A stretch of DNA of 64,000 bases from Flavobacterium tiangeerense (GTDB lineage: Bacteria > Bacteroidota > Bacteroidia > Flavobacteriales > Flavobacteriaceae). A model generated the notes under the pieces. That model was not told where the DNA came from and did not search any database. It saw only the letters and a program-made list of their open reading frames with translations. Made by a program: the position numbers and the translations under genes. Below are positions 18,574-26,900 of this stretch, piece by piece. The DNA lies in contig NZ_VLKO01000003.1 of assembly GCF_007830355.1 (NCBI RefSeq), positions 186,231 to 250,230 on the forward strand, given 5' to 3'. Every line of letters begins with the position of its first letter. Position 1 is the first letter of the stretch.

Positions 18574-19143
18574 ATGAAATATTTAAATCAATTTATGTTA
18601 TTGTTCGCGTTTGTATTTTTGTCGTGCAAAGGTTTAAAATCTTCAAACCAATATGATCCAATCAAAACATACTTAATATCACAAAAATTAAACAAGACAT
18701 ACATTCTTCAACAAGAAAAAATTAGCAACAAACAAGTTCTTCGTATTTTTAATGGAAGTGAAGGTTTAAATCATATAATACCGCAAACAGATACTCATGC
18801 GTATTTTAATTTAAAGCATTGGAAAAAAATGTATCTGGAATATAAAAATGATACATTACCGCAAGAATGGAAAAAAAGTGATTTCAATGATTTCAAGTTT
18901 TTATATGAAAGTAAGAAAGTGCTCTTTGGTGAAGCATTTACCCAAAAAATAGCAATGGGAAAAGGCAACTATGAAATAATTTTTCTATCTGAACCACTTT
19001 ATTATTGGAATAAAAAATATGTTTTATTTTATTATCAAAAAGCATTTCTTTTTGGAGGCGGAAGTGCAAGAATCGTAATTATGAAAAGGGAGAAAAATCA
19101 TTGGAAAGTTGAAAAGGAAATAGGTGATTACATCTATAACTAG
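18574..19143 (+). CDS. Lipoprotein, tandem paralogue A
   Basis: 189 residues with a lipoprotein signal (FVFLSC, Cys18). It shares with the genes at 19414 and 20144 a middle motif of the form YKNDT..EWKKSDF, an SEPLYY..KKYVLF strand and a C-terminal IVIMKREKNHWKVEK strand, so the three are paralogues. No known domain was recognised. It lies 7 bases after a short reading-frame tail ending CNK. By position it could be a periplasm-facing immunity protein of a lost toxin; this is inference. Confidence 0.7.
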   Translation: MKYLNQFMLLFAFVFLSCKGLKSSNQYDPIKTYLISQKLNKTYILQQEKISNKQVLRIFNGSEGLNHIIPQTDTHAYFNLKHWKKMYLEYKNDTLPQEWKKSDFNDFKFLYESKKVLFGEAFTQKIAMGKGNYEIIFLSEPLYYWNKKYVLFYYQKAFLFGGGSARIVIMKREKNHWKVEKEIGDYIYN

Positions 19144-19188
19144 TCTTGAATACCTCCAAGCCCTTTACTAGATCGAGCGTCCCCCCGG

Positions 19189-19316
19189 CTGGCGCGAGCG
19201 TCCCGATCGTGATGATTGCCAACAAGCAATGATTATAGTTTGTGACAATAAGTCGTTTTTTGAGGTTTATCACGATTTAGTTTGTGTTCACGAATGGGAC
19301 GCTCGCGTCAGCTGGG
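19189..19316. repeat. REPIN-like palindromic repeat, copy 2
   Basis: About 128 bp with the same arms and interior as copy 1 (TGATGATTGCCAACAAG inside the left arm, AGTTTGTGTTCACGA inside the right). A partial extra arm, GATCGAGCGTCCCC, lies just to its left at 19171-19186, suggesting repeated insertion or decay. The right end is directly joined to a coding tail. Confidence 0.85.
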
Positions 19317-19400
19317 GTTCGAATTGAAAATACTCGTTACTCAGAAGATCTTAATATTCCTAAAGGGGATGCTACTCCAAAAGGAAGTCCATGTAACTAA
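19317..19400 (+). pseudogene. C-terminal coding remnant ending in PCN, unit B
   Basis: An open frame running out of repeat copy 2 reads ..IENTRYSEDLNIPKG.. and ends SPCN-stop, 13 bases before the next lipoprotein gene. It has no start of its own outside the repeat. It looks like the 3' end of a larger gene whose body was lost at the repeat junction. Confidence 0.5.
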
Positions 19401-19413
19401 AATTATAAATACT

Positions 19414-20013
19414 ATGAAGATTACAATATGTTTAATTAGCAGCATACTATTAATATCTTGCTCTACATCCAAAATAGAAAAAAACGTAGTAAATGATTTT
19501 TTAAAGAATCAGCTTATTAAATCACCTTATATTAAAGTTGTAGTGAAGGAACCTTTACAAAAATTGTTATCATTAGAGTGTTATGAAAAAGCGTATCAAG
19601 ATAGAAATATTCGCTTGGGTGACATGATAAGAATCCGACCAGAGTCCAATCCTCCTTTTATTTGGCCTATTGACTCCTTAGGAATAATAAAATTAAAAGA
19701 AAAATATAAAAAAGATACGATAAGTCAACGGTGGCGTAAAAATGATTTTCAGGGGTCGAAATTAAAATTAGCAAATGCAAAGACTATTAGAGACTTTAAA
19801 AGCCGTCTTTCGTTAAGGTATTTTGGAGATGAAGGTATTACTTTTTCAAAGCCCATAATCACGACAGATAAGGAATTTGCACTTTTATTTTTTAAAACAT
19901 TTACTTTAGGTAAGTATTCTACTCATCCAATGCAAAAAGCAATATTAATGGAAAATAAAGAGGGAAGTTGGAGAATAAAAGAAATTTACGATGACCCTAA
20001 TGTTATTAATTAA
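19414..20013 (+). CDS. Lipoprotein, tandem paralogue B
   Basis: 199 residues from the ATG at 19414; the longer frame runs back into the repeat and is rejected. Lipobox LISC (Cys16). Shared family features are LKEKYKKDT..RWRKNDF in the middle, FSKPIITTDKEFALLFF, and the C-terminal AILMENKEGSWRIKEIYDD. It is most similar in layout to paralogues A and C. Preceded by coding remnant B and followed by coding remnant C, consistent with a cassette array of tail plus exported protein. Confidence 0.7.
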   Translation: MKITICLISSILLISCSTSKIEKNVVNDFLKNQLIKSPYIKVVVKEPLQKLLSLECYEKAYQDRNIRLGDMIRIRPESNPPFIWPIDSLGIIKLKEKYKKDTISQRWRKNDFQGSKLKLANAKTIRDFKSRLSLRYFGDEGITFSKPIITTDKEFALLFFKTFTLGKYSTHPMQKAILMENKEGSWRIKEIYDDPNVIN

Positions 20014-20024
20014 TTGTGAGTTCA

Positions 20025-20132
20025 ATAAATTTTGCCGCAGATAGTGCGGAAATGAAACGAATAACGAATAGATTAACAGCAGGTCAGGGAACTCCTCAAG
20101 AACAAAAACCAGTTGGAAAACCTTGTAACTAA
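20025..20132 (+). pseudogene. C-terminal coding remnant ending in PCN, unit C
   Basis: An open frame reads ..INFAADSAEMKRITNRLTAG.. and ends GKPCN-stop, 11 bases before paralogue C. No repeat lies between it and the upstream gene, and no start codon was found that would give a sensible protein. The PCN end matches remnant B although the preceding residues differ, as expected for related proteins with diversified C-termini. Confidence 0.5.
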
Positions 20133-20143
20133 ATTTTAAGAAG

Positions 20144-20755
20144 ATGAAAAAATATTATTTATACTCAATTATTATTTTACTCTTTTTTTCTACTCTTTCA
20201 CAGTCATTATTTTCACAGTCACAAAAAGAAAAAAATAGGGCTATCAACGATTATTTTGAAAAAATTTATAAAGATACAACTCAAGTTATATTTGTTGCTA
20301 GAGAGAAAATCAATTCAAATGAAACTTTGAAAATATTTGGTTTAAACGACATAATGATTATTGATGCTGCTGGAAATGGTAAAGGAGATGATACTCTGTA
20401 CGATAAGAAAGACTTCGAAATAATGAAGGCCAAATATAAAAATAAATGTTTGCAGGGTAAAAGGATTTGGTGCAAAGATGACTTTTGGAAAAAAGATAAC
20501 TTTAGGTTTGAAAAAGTTGTTTTAGAAAGTATGAATACTGATAAAGGGATCGAACTTATGGTTGAGAAATATAATAGAGGTGATATTGAAGTATATGGTT
20601 TTTCCGAACCTATTTATTATCAAAACAACAAATATGTTGTTTTTACAGTACATAAATTGCTAATAGGAGCGGCGAAGACAATTATTGTGATAATGAAAAA
20701 AGTAAAATATAAATGGATTGTGACTCACAAGGGTTCAACTAATGTTTTAAATTAG
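20144..20755 (+). CDS. Secreted protein, tandem paralogue C
   Basis: 203 residues with a cleavable signal peptide (..SLFSQSQ) rather than a lipobox. It shares with A and B the motif MKAKYKNK...WCKDDFWKKDNF, the strand FSEPIYYQNNKYVVF and the end TIIVIMKKVKYKWIV. A and C are closest in the SEP-YY block. It is followed at 30 bases by REPIN-like copy 3. No function is recognised; an immunity role is suggested only by context. Confidence 0.7.
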   Translation: MKKYYLYSIIILLFFSTLSQSLFSQSQKEKNRAINDYFEKIYKDTTQVIFVAREKINSNETLKIFGLNDIMIIDAAGNGKGDDTLYDKKDFEIMKAKYKNKCLQGKRIWCKDDFWKKDNFRFEKVVLESMNTDKGIELMVEKYNRGDIEVYGFSEPIYYQNNKYVVFTVHKLLIGAAKTIIVIMKKVKYKWIVTHKGSTNVLN

Positions 20756-20785
20756 TGTGAATTCAAGAGAGCAACAAGCCCCTGG

Positions 20786-20916
20786 CTGGCGCGAGCGTCC
20801 CTCTCGTGATGATTACCAAATAGCACTATGATTGCAGTATGTGACAATAAGTCGATTTTTTGAGAGGTTTATTATGATTTAGTGTGTGTTCACGAGCGGG
20901 ACGCTCGCGTCAGCTG
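20786..20916. repeat. REPIN-like palindromic repeat, copy 3
   Basis: About 131 bp, arms and interior as in copies 1 and 2, with the perfect CGAGCG-GGA-CGCTCG hairpin in the right arm. Its right end enters a longer coding remnant in the same reading frame as seen at copy 2 (..GTLASA..). Confidence 0.85.
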
Positions 20917-21128
20917 CGAGAGCTCTGCAAAAGTCAATGCAAGATGTTATTGATAAATATGGAAGTTGTAGAACATCAGACCTAACGCTAATGCTATATT
21001 TTCAAGAAAGGCTAAAACATAATTATCCGTTGTATATTCCTGGAGGAAGAGTAAATTTTAATGCAACTGAAAATATTGTGGCAACTGAATATAAGACGAA
21101 CCCATGGACAGCAGGAAATTGCAATTAA
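20917..21128 (+). pseudogene. Toxin-tail-like coding remnant ending in GNCN, unit D
   Basis: About 70 codons open from the right end of repeat copy 3 to a stop, ending TAGNCN. The sequence (RALQKSMQDVIDKYGSC.. then LYIPGGRVNFNATENI) looks like a compact C-terminal domain rather than random translation, and the gene that follows 7 bases later looks like an immunity partner. The N-terminal body is missing, so it is called a fragment. The specific toxin family is not recognised. Confidence 0.5.
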
Positions 21129-21135
21129 CTATAAT

Positions 21136-21729
21136 ATGATCGATAAAATTTTAACCAATTTAGTATATCTTTTCTATCCTCAGAATATATGTGCTTATAC
21201 TCAAAAAGATGAATATTTTGTGACAGAGGAATATAAAAGATTAAAGGAGATAATTGTTGACTTTGATTCTGAAAAAAGCCAAATTTTCAGAACAAGTATA
21301 ATTGATAGTTTTGGAAAAGATATAACATTAAAAAATTTTAAAGATTTATCTTTATTTGATTGGGAAGATAGATGTTTTACCTTTAATTTAAATATAATTG
21401 AGAATGGCGAACTCTATACAATATCAATATATTTAAGTGTCTTAATTCCTTATTATTTAATTAATGTTCAAAAAGGAATGATTGAATTATGGTTTTCAAA
21501 ATCACAAATCGAAGAATTGGAGAAAGAGAATAGAGAAACTAGGAAATTAAAGGGGTTAATTTTGGATATTGAGACTATAATCGAAAATAAGTTTCTGTAT
21601 AAAAAATTTCCTAAAGAATTATGTAACATTATAATTCCAAATGTTAGTTTTCAAGATTCAACATTTGGTCATTTTAATATGTTTAACGCATTTTTTAATA
21701 ACGTAATAATTAAAGACCATGAAAATTAG
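21136..21729 (+). CDS. Probable immunity-type cytoplasmic protein
   Basis: 197 residues from the ATG at 21136; the longer frame overlaps the remnant upstream and is rejected. No signal peptide or membrane segment. Acidic/aromatic composition and a strand-rich middle (RCFTFNLNIIENGELYTISIYLS) followed by a helical ELEKENRETRKLKGLI segment. This is typical of proteins encoded immediately after polymorphic toxin C-termini. No precise family could be assigned. It overlaps the next gene by 11 bases. Confidence 0.55.
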   Translation: MIDKILTNLVYLFYPQNICAYTQKDEYFVTEEYKRLKEIIVDFDSEKSQIFRTSIIDSFGKDITLKNFKDLSLFDWEDRCFTFNLNIIENGELYTISIYLSVLIPYYLINVQKGMIELWFSKSQIEELEKENRETRKLKGLILDIETIIENKFLYKKFPKELCNIIIPNVSFQDSTFGHFNMFNAFFNNVIIKDHEN

Positions 21730-21916
21730 TTTTTTTACATTTCTTGTAATTTGCGTGATAGCTTTTGTATATTTTTACTTTTATCAGTATTATTTCAATT
21801 TTTGTATAGGAGATACTTTTTATATAGTAAGTTATTTTTACATTCCTTTACTTGTTATTATTGTAAGTAGTGTTATTTATCTTGTGAAATTTTTAATATG
21901 GAAGTTAAAAAATTAA
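21719..21916 (+). CDS. Small membrane protein with two transmembrane helices
   Basis: 65 residues with two hydrophobic segments (~4-22 and ~38-58) and a basic C-terminus. The start overlaps the end of the upstream gene by 11 bases, suggesting translational coupling. Very Tyr/Phe-rich. The function is unknown; it may be a second component of the immunity module or a chance ORF with a hydrophobic bias. Confidence 0.45.
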   Translation: MKISFFTFLVICVIAFVYFYFYQYYFNFCIGDTFYIVSYFYIPLLVIIVSSVIYLVKFLIWKLKN

Positions 21917-21924
21917 ATAGACAA

Positions 21925-21953
21925 GAGGCTGTCCTTTCTTTTTGGACAGCCTC
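21925..21953 (+). terminator. Strong hairpin at the end of the accessory island genes
   Basis: A perfect 10-bp stem GAGGCTGTCC / GGACAGCCTC with a pyrimidine-rich 9-nt loop, 8 bases after the 21719-21916 gene. No T-run follows. Hairpins of this sequence type are common after genes in this group, so termination is likely. Confidence 0.6.
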
Positions 21954-21967
21954 ATTATTGAAATATA

Positions 21968-22034
21968 TGTCTCGTCCTGAAATAACGATACACAAAAACA
22001 ATCGTTATGGAAGAACAAACAAATTATGTAAAAC
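21968..22034 (+). mobile_element. Remnant of the left end of an IS3-family-like element
   Basis: TGTCTCGTCCTGAAATAACG followed by an ATG at 22007 opening MEEQTNYVKR, which resembles the start of an IS3-family OrfA in Bacteroidota as I recall it. The frame is broken after ten residues by the truncated REPIN-like copy at 22047. The assignment rests on recall of similar ends and needs a database check. Confidence 0.4.
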
Positions 22035-22046
22035 GAAGTCCCCTGG

Positions 22047-22079
22047 CTGGCTTGAACGTCCCGCTCGTGATGATGGCCC
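22047..22079. repeat. REPIN-like repeat, truncated copy 4
   Basis: Only the left arm is present (CTGGCTTGAACGTCCCGCTC.. then GTGATGATGGCC). The interior and right arm are missing. It directly follows the IS-like remnant and precedes TCCTAAAATAGGTTGAC, which may be another IS end. Confidence 0.6.
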
Positions 22080-22119
22080 TGAGTAGTCCTAAAATAGGTT
22101 GACAAGTTTTACAAATGAA

Positions 22120-22153
22120 AAAACGCCGCAAAAAAACAATTTTGCGGCGTTTT
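22120..22153 (-). terminator. Terminator of tdh
   Basis: Stem AAACGCCGCAAAA / TTTTGCGGCGTTT around a short A-rich loop, with a T-run on the minus-strand side, 18 bases past the tdh stop at 22171. Confidence 0.85.
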
Positions 22154-22170
22154 ATTTATGTTCAAAAAGA

Positions 22171-23109
22171 TTACTTCAAATGCTCTAGCATATCCACTGT
22201 CATGGTTGCTAAATCAAACTCATGATTCCAGTTCCAGTCTTCGCGAGCGCTGCTGTCATCAATACTTGCTGGCCAGCTGTCGGCTATTTTCTGACGGAAA
22301 TCCGGCTCGTACGTAATGGTAAATTCAGGAATGTGTTTCTGGATTTCGGCAGCAATTTCTGTTGGCGTAAAGCTCATTGCAGCCAAATTGTATGAAGAGC
22401 GAATTTTAATTTCTTCAACAGGTGCTTGCATGATTTTGATGGTAGCCGCAATAGCATCGTCCATGTACATCATAGGCATTTTAGTTTCTGAGGATAAAAA
22501 ACACTCGTATTTTTGATCGGCGAGTGCTTTGTGATAAATATCTACAGCATAATCTGTAGTTCCGCCACCAGGAGGCGATGACCAACTGATCAAACCTGGA
22601 TAACGGATGCTGCGTACATCTACACCAAAGATATTGTGATAATATTCACACCATCTTTCGCCTGCTTGTTTACTGATACCATAAACCGTTGATGGCTCCA
22701 TAATCGTGTATTGTGGTGTGTTTTCTTTCGGGGTTGTTGGTCCAAAAACTGCAATACTCGATGGCCAAAAGATCTTTTTTATTTTTCCGGCTTTCGCCAA
22801 ATTCAAAACATGAAATAAAGAGTTCATATTCAAGTCCCATGCAAATGCTGGATTTTTCTCGGCTGTTGCTGATAAAAGCGCCGCCATTAAATACACATCG
22901 GTAATTTGATGTACTTCAACTAAATGCTCAATCTGATTAAAATCTAACGCATTTACCACTTCAAATGGACCCGAATTTACGACATCAATATTTAATTTAC
23001 GGATATCAGAGGCTATAACATTTTCTGTTCCGTAAATTACGCGTAATTTTTGCGTAAGCTCTGTTCCTATTTGGCCACAAGCGCCTATAATTAATATTTT
23101 TGTACTCAT
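22171..23109 (-). CDS. tdh: L-threonine 3-dehydrogenase, SDR (epimerase-like) type
   Basis: 312 residues. It oxidises L-threonine with NAD+ to 2-amino-3-ketobutyrate. It belongs to the extended short-chain dehydrogenases: GACGQIG (9-15) binds NAD, and YGISK (Tyr143, Lys147) is the catalytic pair. Length and sequence fit the GalE-like ThrDH characterised from Flavobacterium frigidimaris, distinct from the zinc-dependent E. coli Tdh. It is monocistronic with its own promoter and terminator. Confidence 0.9.
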   Translation of the reverse strand: MSTKILIIGACGQIGTELTQKLRVIYGTENVIASDIRKLNIDVVNSGPFEVVNALDFNQIEHLVEVHQITDVYLMAALLSATAEKNPAFAWDLNMNSLFHVLNLAKAGKIKKIFWPSSIAVFGPTTPKENTPQYTIMEPSTVYGISKQAGERWCEYYHNIFGVDVRSIRYPGLISWSSPPGGGTTDYAVDIYHKALADQKYECFLSSETKMPMMYMDDAIAATIKIMQAPVEEIKIRSSYNLAAMSFTPTEIAAEIQKHIPEFTITYEPDFRQKIADSWPASIDDSSAREDWNWNHEFDLATMTVDMLEHLK

Positions 23110-23129
23110 TTTTTTTTAGTTTTGTTAAG

Positions 23130-23137
23130 CAAAGATA
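23130..23137 (-). promoter_or_regulatory. Putative -7 box of tdh
   Basis: On the minus strand it reads TATCTTTG, 21 bases before the tdh start. A TTG (rc of CAA at 23154-23156) sits 16 bases further upstream, slightly closer than usual for -33. Confidence 0.5.
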
Positions 23138-23306
23138 ACCTTTTCGAAAATATCAAAAAATTATTATAATCTTTATAAAAACATATAAAAATTAGTAATG
23201 TGCTATTTCTTACTGCTAATTGATTGTTTTTTTATTGCTAAAGTACAATATACAGTTACTAGATTGTTATTCGATTTCTATAATTCATAATTGTAAATTT
23301 ACTTTG

Positions 23307-23314
23307 TAACTTTG
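23307..23314 (+). promoter_or_regulatory. Putative -7 box for the lipoprotein-mfd operon
   Basis: TAACTTTG fits TAnnTTTG, 20 bases before the ATG at 23334. No well-spaced TTG was found upstream. Confidence 0.45.
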
Positions 23315-23333
23315 TACTTTAACTTATGTAAAA

Positions 23334-23939
23334 ATGAAATACTCTTCCTTTGTGTTCCTCATGCTGGTTTTACTTGTAAGCTCTTGTAAAGATGAGGTTG
23401 ATAACCGCGTTTTGGAGAACAAAAAAGAAGTTCAAAAACAAGAAGTGATCTTAAAAAACATTCAAAAAAATTGGAATTTTTACGACACTCCTCTTACTGA
23501 AGCTTCTGAGAAAAGTTTGTCTTCCTGGAATGAATTCCGACTTTTTCTTGATGAATTATCTCAAAAACCAAAAAACACAGCCAACGCCTACCAGCGCAAA
23601 GCCAAAGCACTTTCTAAAAAAGCAATTGCGCTACAGGATAGAATTCCTTTTGAATTTGATAAACCTCAAATAAAAAGTAGAATTGCAACCTTAATTACGA
23701 AGGTTCGAATGCTTGACTTATTCATACACCTGGATCAAATTCCAGATAAAAAAGTGGTTCTTTTGATATCAGAAATAAATCTAGAATTAGTTTCGCTACA
23801 AAGACAAATGGATAAAATTGTAGAAAAAAGTAAGATCCCGCTAGAAGAAGGAGAATCTGAGCTTAGACGAATGCTAGATTCTACACGAGCAATTCCAAAT
23901 ACACCAATAATAGACCCAAATATACCCCGAGTTGAGTAA
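23334..23939 (+). CDS. Lipoprotein of unknown function upstream of mfd
   Basis: 201 residues with lipobox VSSC (Cys18). The mature part is strongly helical and charged, likely coiled-coil (NKKEVQKQEVILKNIQKN.., and ELVSLQRQMDKIVEKS), ending in a Pro-rich tail. It overlaps the start of mfd by 8 bases, so the two are translated from one transcript although their compartments differ. Not recognised beyond being a conserved-looking lipoprotein. Confidence 0.75.
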   Translation: MKYSSFVFLMLVLLVSSCKDEVDNRVLENKKEVQKQEVILKNIQKNWNFYDTPLTEASEKSLSSWNEFRLFLDELSQKPKNTANAYQRKAKALSKKAIALQDRIPFEFDKPQIKSRIATLITKVRMLDLFIHLDQIPDKKVVLLISEINLELVSLQRQMDKIVEKSKIPLEEGESELRRMLDSTRAIPNTPIIDPNIPRVE

Positions 23940-26900
23940 AACTGCCCTATACACGATCTATGATAATACGCCTCAAAACCTGCAAATTGTTGCGTGTTTA
24001 CAGGATAACAACGCCGTAAAAATGCATTTGTCGGGACTCTTGGGTTCGGCAGTATCATTTGTAATTCGTTCTATTTTCAAAAAAGCAGAGTTGCCTTTTT
24101 TAATTGTTTTAAACAATAAAGAAGAAGCGGCCTATTACTTGAATGATTTGGAACAGATTATTGGAGAGCAAGACGTACTTTTTTATCCCGGTTCCTTTCG
24201 TCGTCCTTACGAAATTGAGGAAACAGATAACGCTAATGTTTTGCTCAGAGCCGAAGTATTGAATCGTATAAATTCTAGAAAAAAACCCGCCGTTATTGTC
24301 ACGTATCCCGAGGCTTTGTTTGAAAAAGTGGTTACCAGAAAAGAGCTGGATAAAAATACCTTAAAAGTGGCTATCAATGATAAAATTTCGATAGACTTTA
24401 TCAACGAAGTTTTATTCGAATACGAATTCAAAAGAGTTGATTTTATTACTGAGCCGGGAGAATTTTCGGTTCGTGGAGGAATCGTGGATGTGTTTTCTTT
24501 TTCAAATGATGACCCGTACCGAATTGAGTTTTTTGGGGACGAGGTAGAAAGTATCAGAACCTTCGATGTAGCCACACAATTGTCTATTGCAACTCAAAAA
24601 AAGATCACTATAATTCCAAATGTTGAAAACAAAGTTTTTCAGGAAAATAGAGAAAGTTTTTTAGATTATATTTCAGAAAAAACGGTAATTTTTATTCAAA
24701 ATACCGAAGATTTTTTAGCACAACTAGACAAACAATTTGGTAAAGCTGAAGAAGCTTTTGCAAAATTATCACAGGAAATAAAACGCGCTTCACCAGAACA
24801 ATTATTCTTAAATCAAGCCGAATTTATAAAAAGAGCTTTGGATTTTGCGGTGGTAGAATGGGGATCAAAACCTATTTTTAGAACCACCAAAAAATTTGAA
24901 TACCACATAAAACCACAGCCTTCATTTAACAAACAATTTGATTTGTTGTTGAATAATTTAAATGAAAATCATTTCAATGGCTACAAAAATTATTTGTTTT
25001 GTTCGAATGATGCGCAAGCCAAGCGTTTTCATGATATTTTTGAAAGTTTAGACGAAGCCAATTCCGAAAACATTCGAAAGCAATACAATACCGTTGTCTT
25101 GCCTTTGTATCAGGGTTTTGTGGACGATGAAAATCAAATCACATGTTATACAGATCATCAAATTTTTGAACGCTATCATAAATTCAGCATCAAAAATGGC
25201 TATTCGAAAAAACAAAACATCACTTTAAAAGAACTCACGACACTTTCGGTGGGCGATTATGTCACGCATATTGACCATGGAATAGGTCGTTTCGGTGGGT
25301 TGCAAAAAATACAAGTCGAAGGCAAAACACAAGAAGCGATTAAGCTCGTTTATGCCGATAATGATATTGTATATGTGAGTATTCACTCCTTACACAAAAT
25401 TTCGAAATACAACGGAAAAGACGGTACGCCACCCAAAATATACAAATTGGGTTCGAATGCGTGGAAAATTTTAAAACAAAAAACTAAAGCACGTGTCAAG
25501 CATATTGCCTTCAATTTGATTCAGCTGTACGCCAAAAGAAGACTCGAAAAAGGATTTCAGTTTGCGCCCGACAGTTACTTGCAAAATGAATTAGAAAGTT
25601 CGTTCATTTACGAGGATACGCCAGACCAAACTAAATCAACGGCAGAAGTAAAAGCGGATATGGAGAGCGACCGTCCGATGGATCGCTTGGTTTGTGGAGA
25701 CGTAGGTTTTGGTAAAACCGAAGTGGCTATTCGTGCGGCTTTCAAAGCAGTGGATAACAGCAAACAAGTTGCAATTTTGGTTCCCACAACCATTTTGGCT
25801 TACCAACATTACCGCACTTTTACGGAACGATTGAAAGATATGCCGGTTTCAATAGGGTATTTAAATCGTTTTAGAACCGCAAAACAAAAAGCCGAAACAC
25901 TAAAATTATTAGCTGAAGGTAAACTCGATATTGTGATAGGAACGCATCAATTAGTCAATAAAAATGTAGTTTTCAAAGACCTTGGTTTGTTGATTGTAGA
26001 TGAGGAACAAAAATTTGGTGTCAACGTAAAAGACAAATTGAAAACCATCGCTGCTAATGTGGATACGTTAACATTAACGGCAACACCTATTCCTAGAACC
26101 TTACAGTTTTCATTGATGGCTGCACGTGATTTATCGGTGATTACAACGCCTCCGCCTAATAGATATCCTATTGAGACCAATGTGGTTGGCTTTAGCGAAG
26201 AGACTATTCGAGATGCTATTTCGTACGAAATACAGCGAAACGGACAGGTTTTCTTTATCAATAATCGAATTGAGAACATAAAGGAAGTTGCCGGAATGAT
26301 TCAGCGTTTGGTTCCTAATGCTAGGGTAGGTATTGGTCACGGCCAAATGGATGGTAAAAAACTCGAGGAATTGATGTTGGCTTTTATGAACGGAGAATTT
26401 GATGTTTTGGTAGCAACAACCATTATCGAAAGCGGATTAGATGTACCCAATGCGAACACGATTTTTATCAATAATGCCAATAATTTTGGATTGTCTGATT
26501 TGCATCAAATGCGGGGTCGAGTAGGGCGTAGCAATAAGAAAGCTTTTTGCTATTTCATTTGCCCACCGTATTCAGCCATGACCGATGATGCCAGAAAGCG
26601 AATTCAAGCTTTGGAACAATTTAGTGAATTAGGCAGTGGTTTCAATATCGCCATGAAAGATTTAGAGATTCGCGGAGCAGGAGATTTATTAGGAGGTGAG
26701 CAAAGCGGTTTCATTAATGAAATTGGTTTTGATACTTATCAAAAAATCATGAACGAAGCTATTGATGAGTTGAAAGAAAATGAATTCAAGGATTTGTATC
26801 CCGAGGAAAACAATTTGGAAACCAAAGAATACGTCAAAGAATTACAAATTGATACTGATTTTGAATTGCTATTTTCAGATGAGTACATCAATAATGTAGC

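Noticed and set aside
19282..19413. N-terminal extension of the 19414 lipoprotein into repeat copy 2
   Set aside because: The extension removes the lipoprotein signal from the N-terminus and is encoded by the repeat; the ATG at 19414 gives a proper signal.
21898..22086. Open frame across the IS remnant and truncated repeat
   Set aside because: It runs through a hairpin, an IS-like end in the wrong frame and a repeat arm; not a gene.
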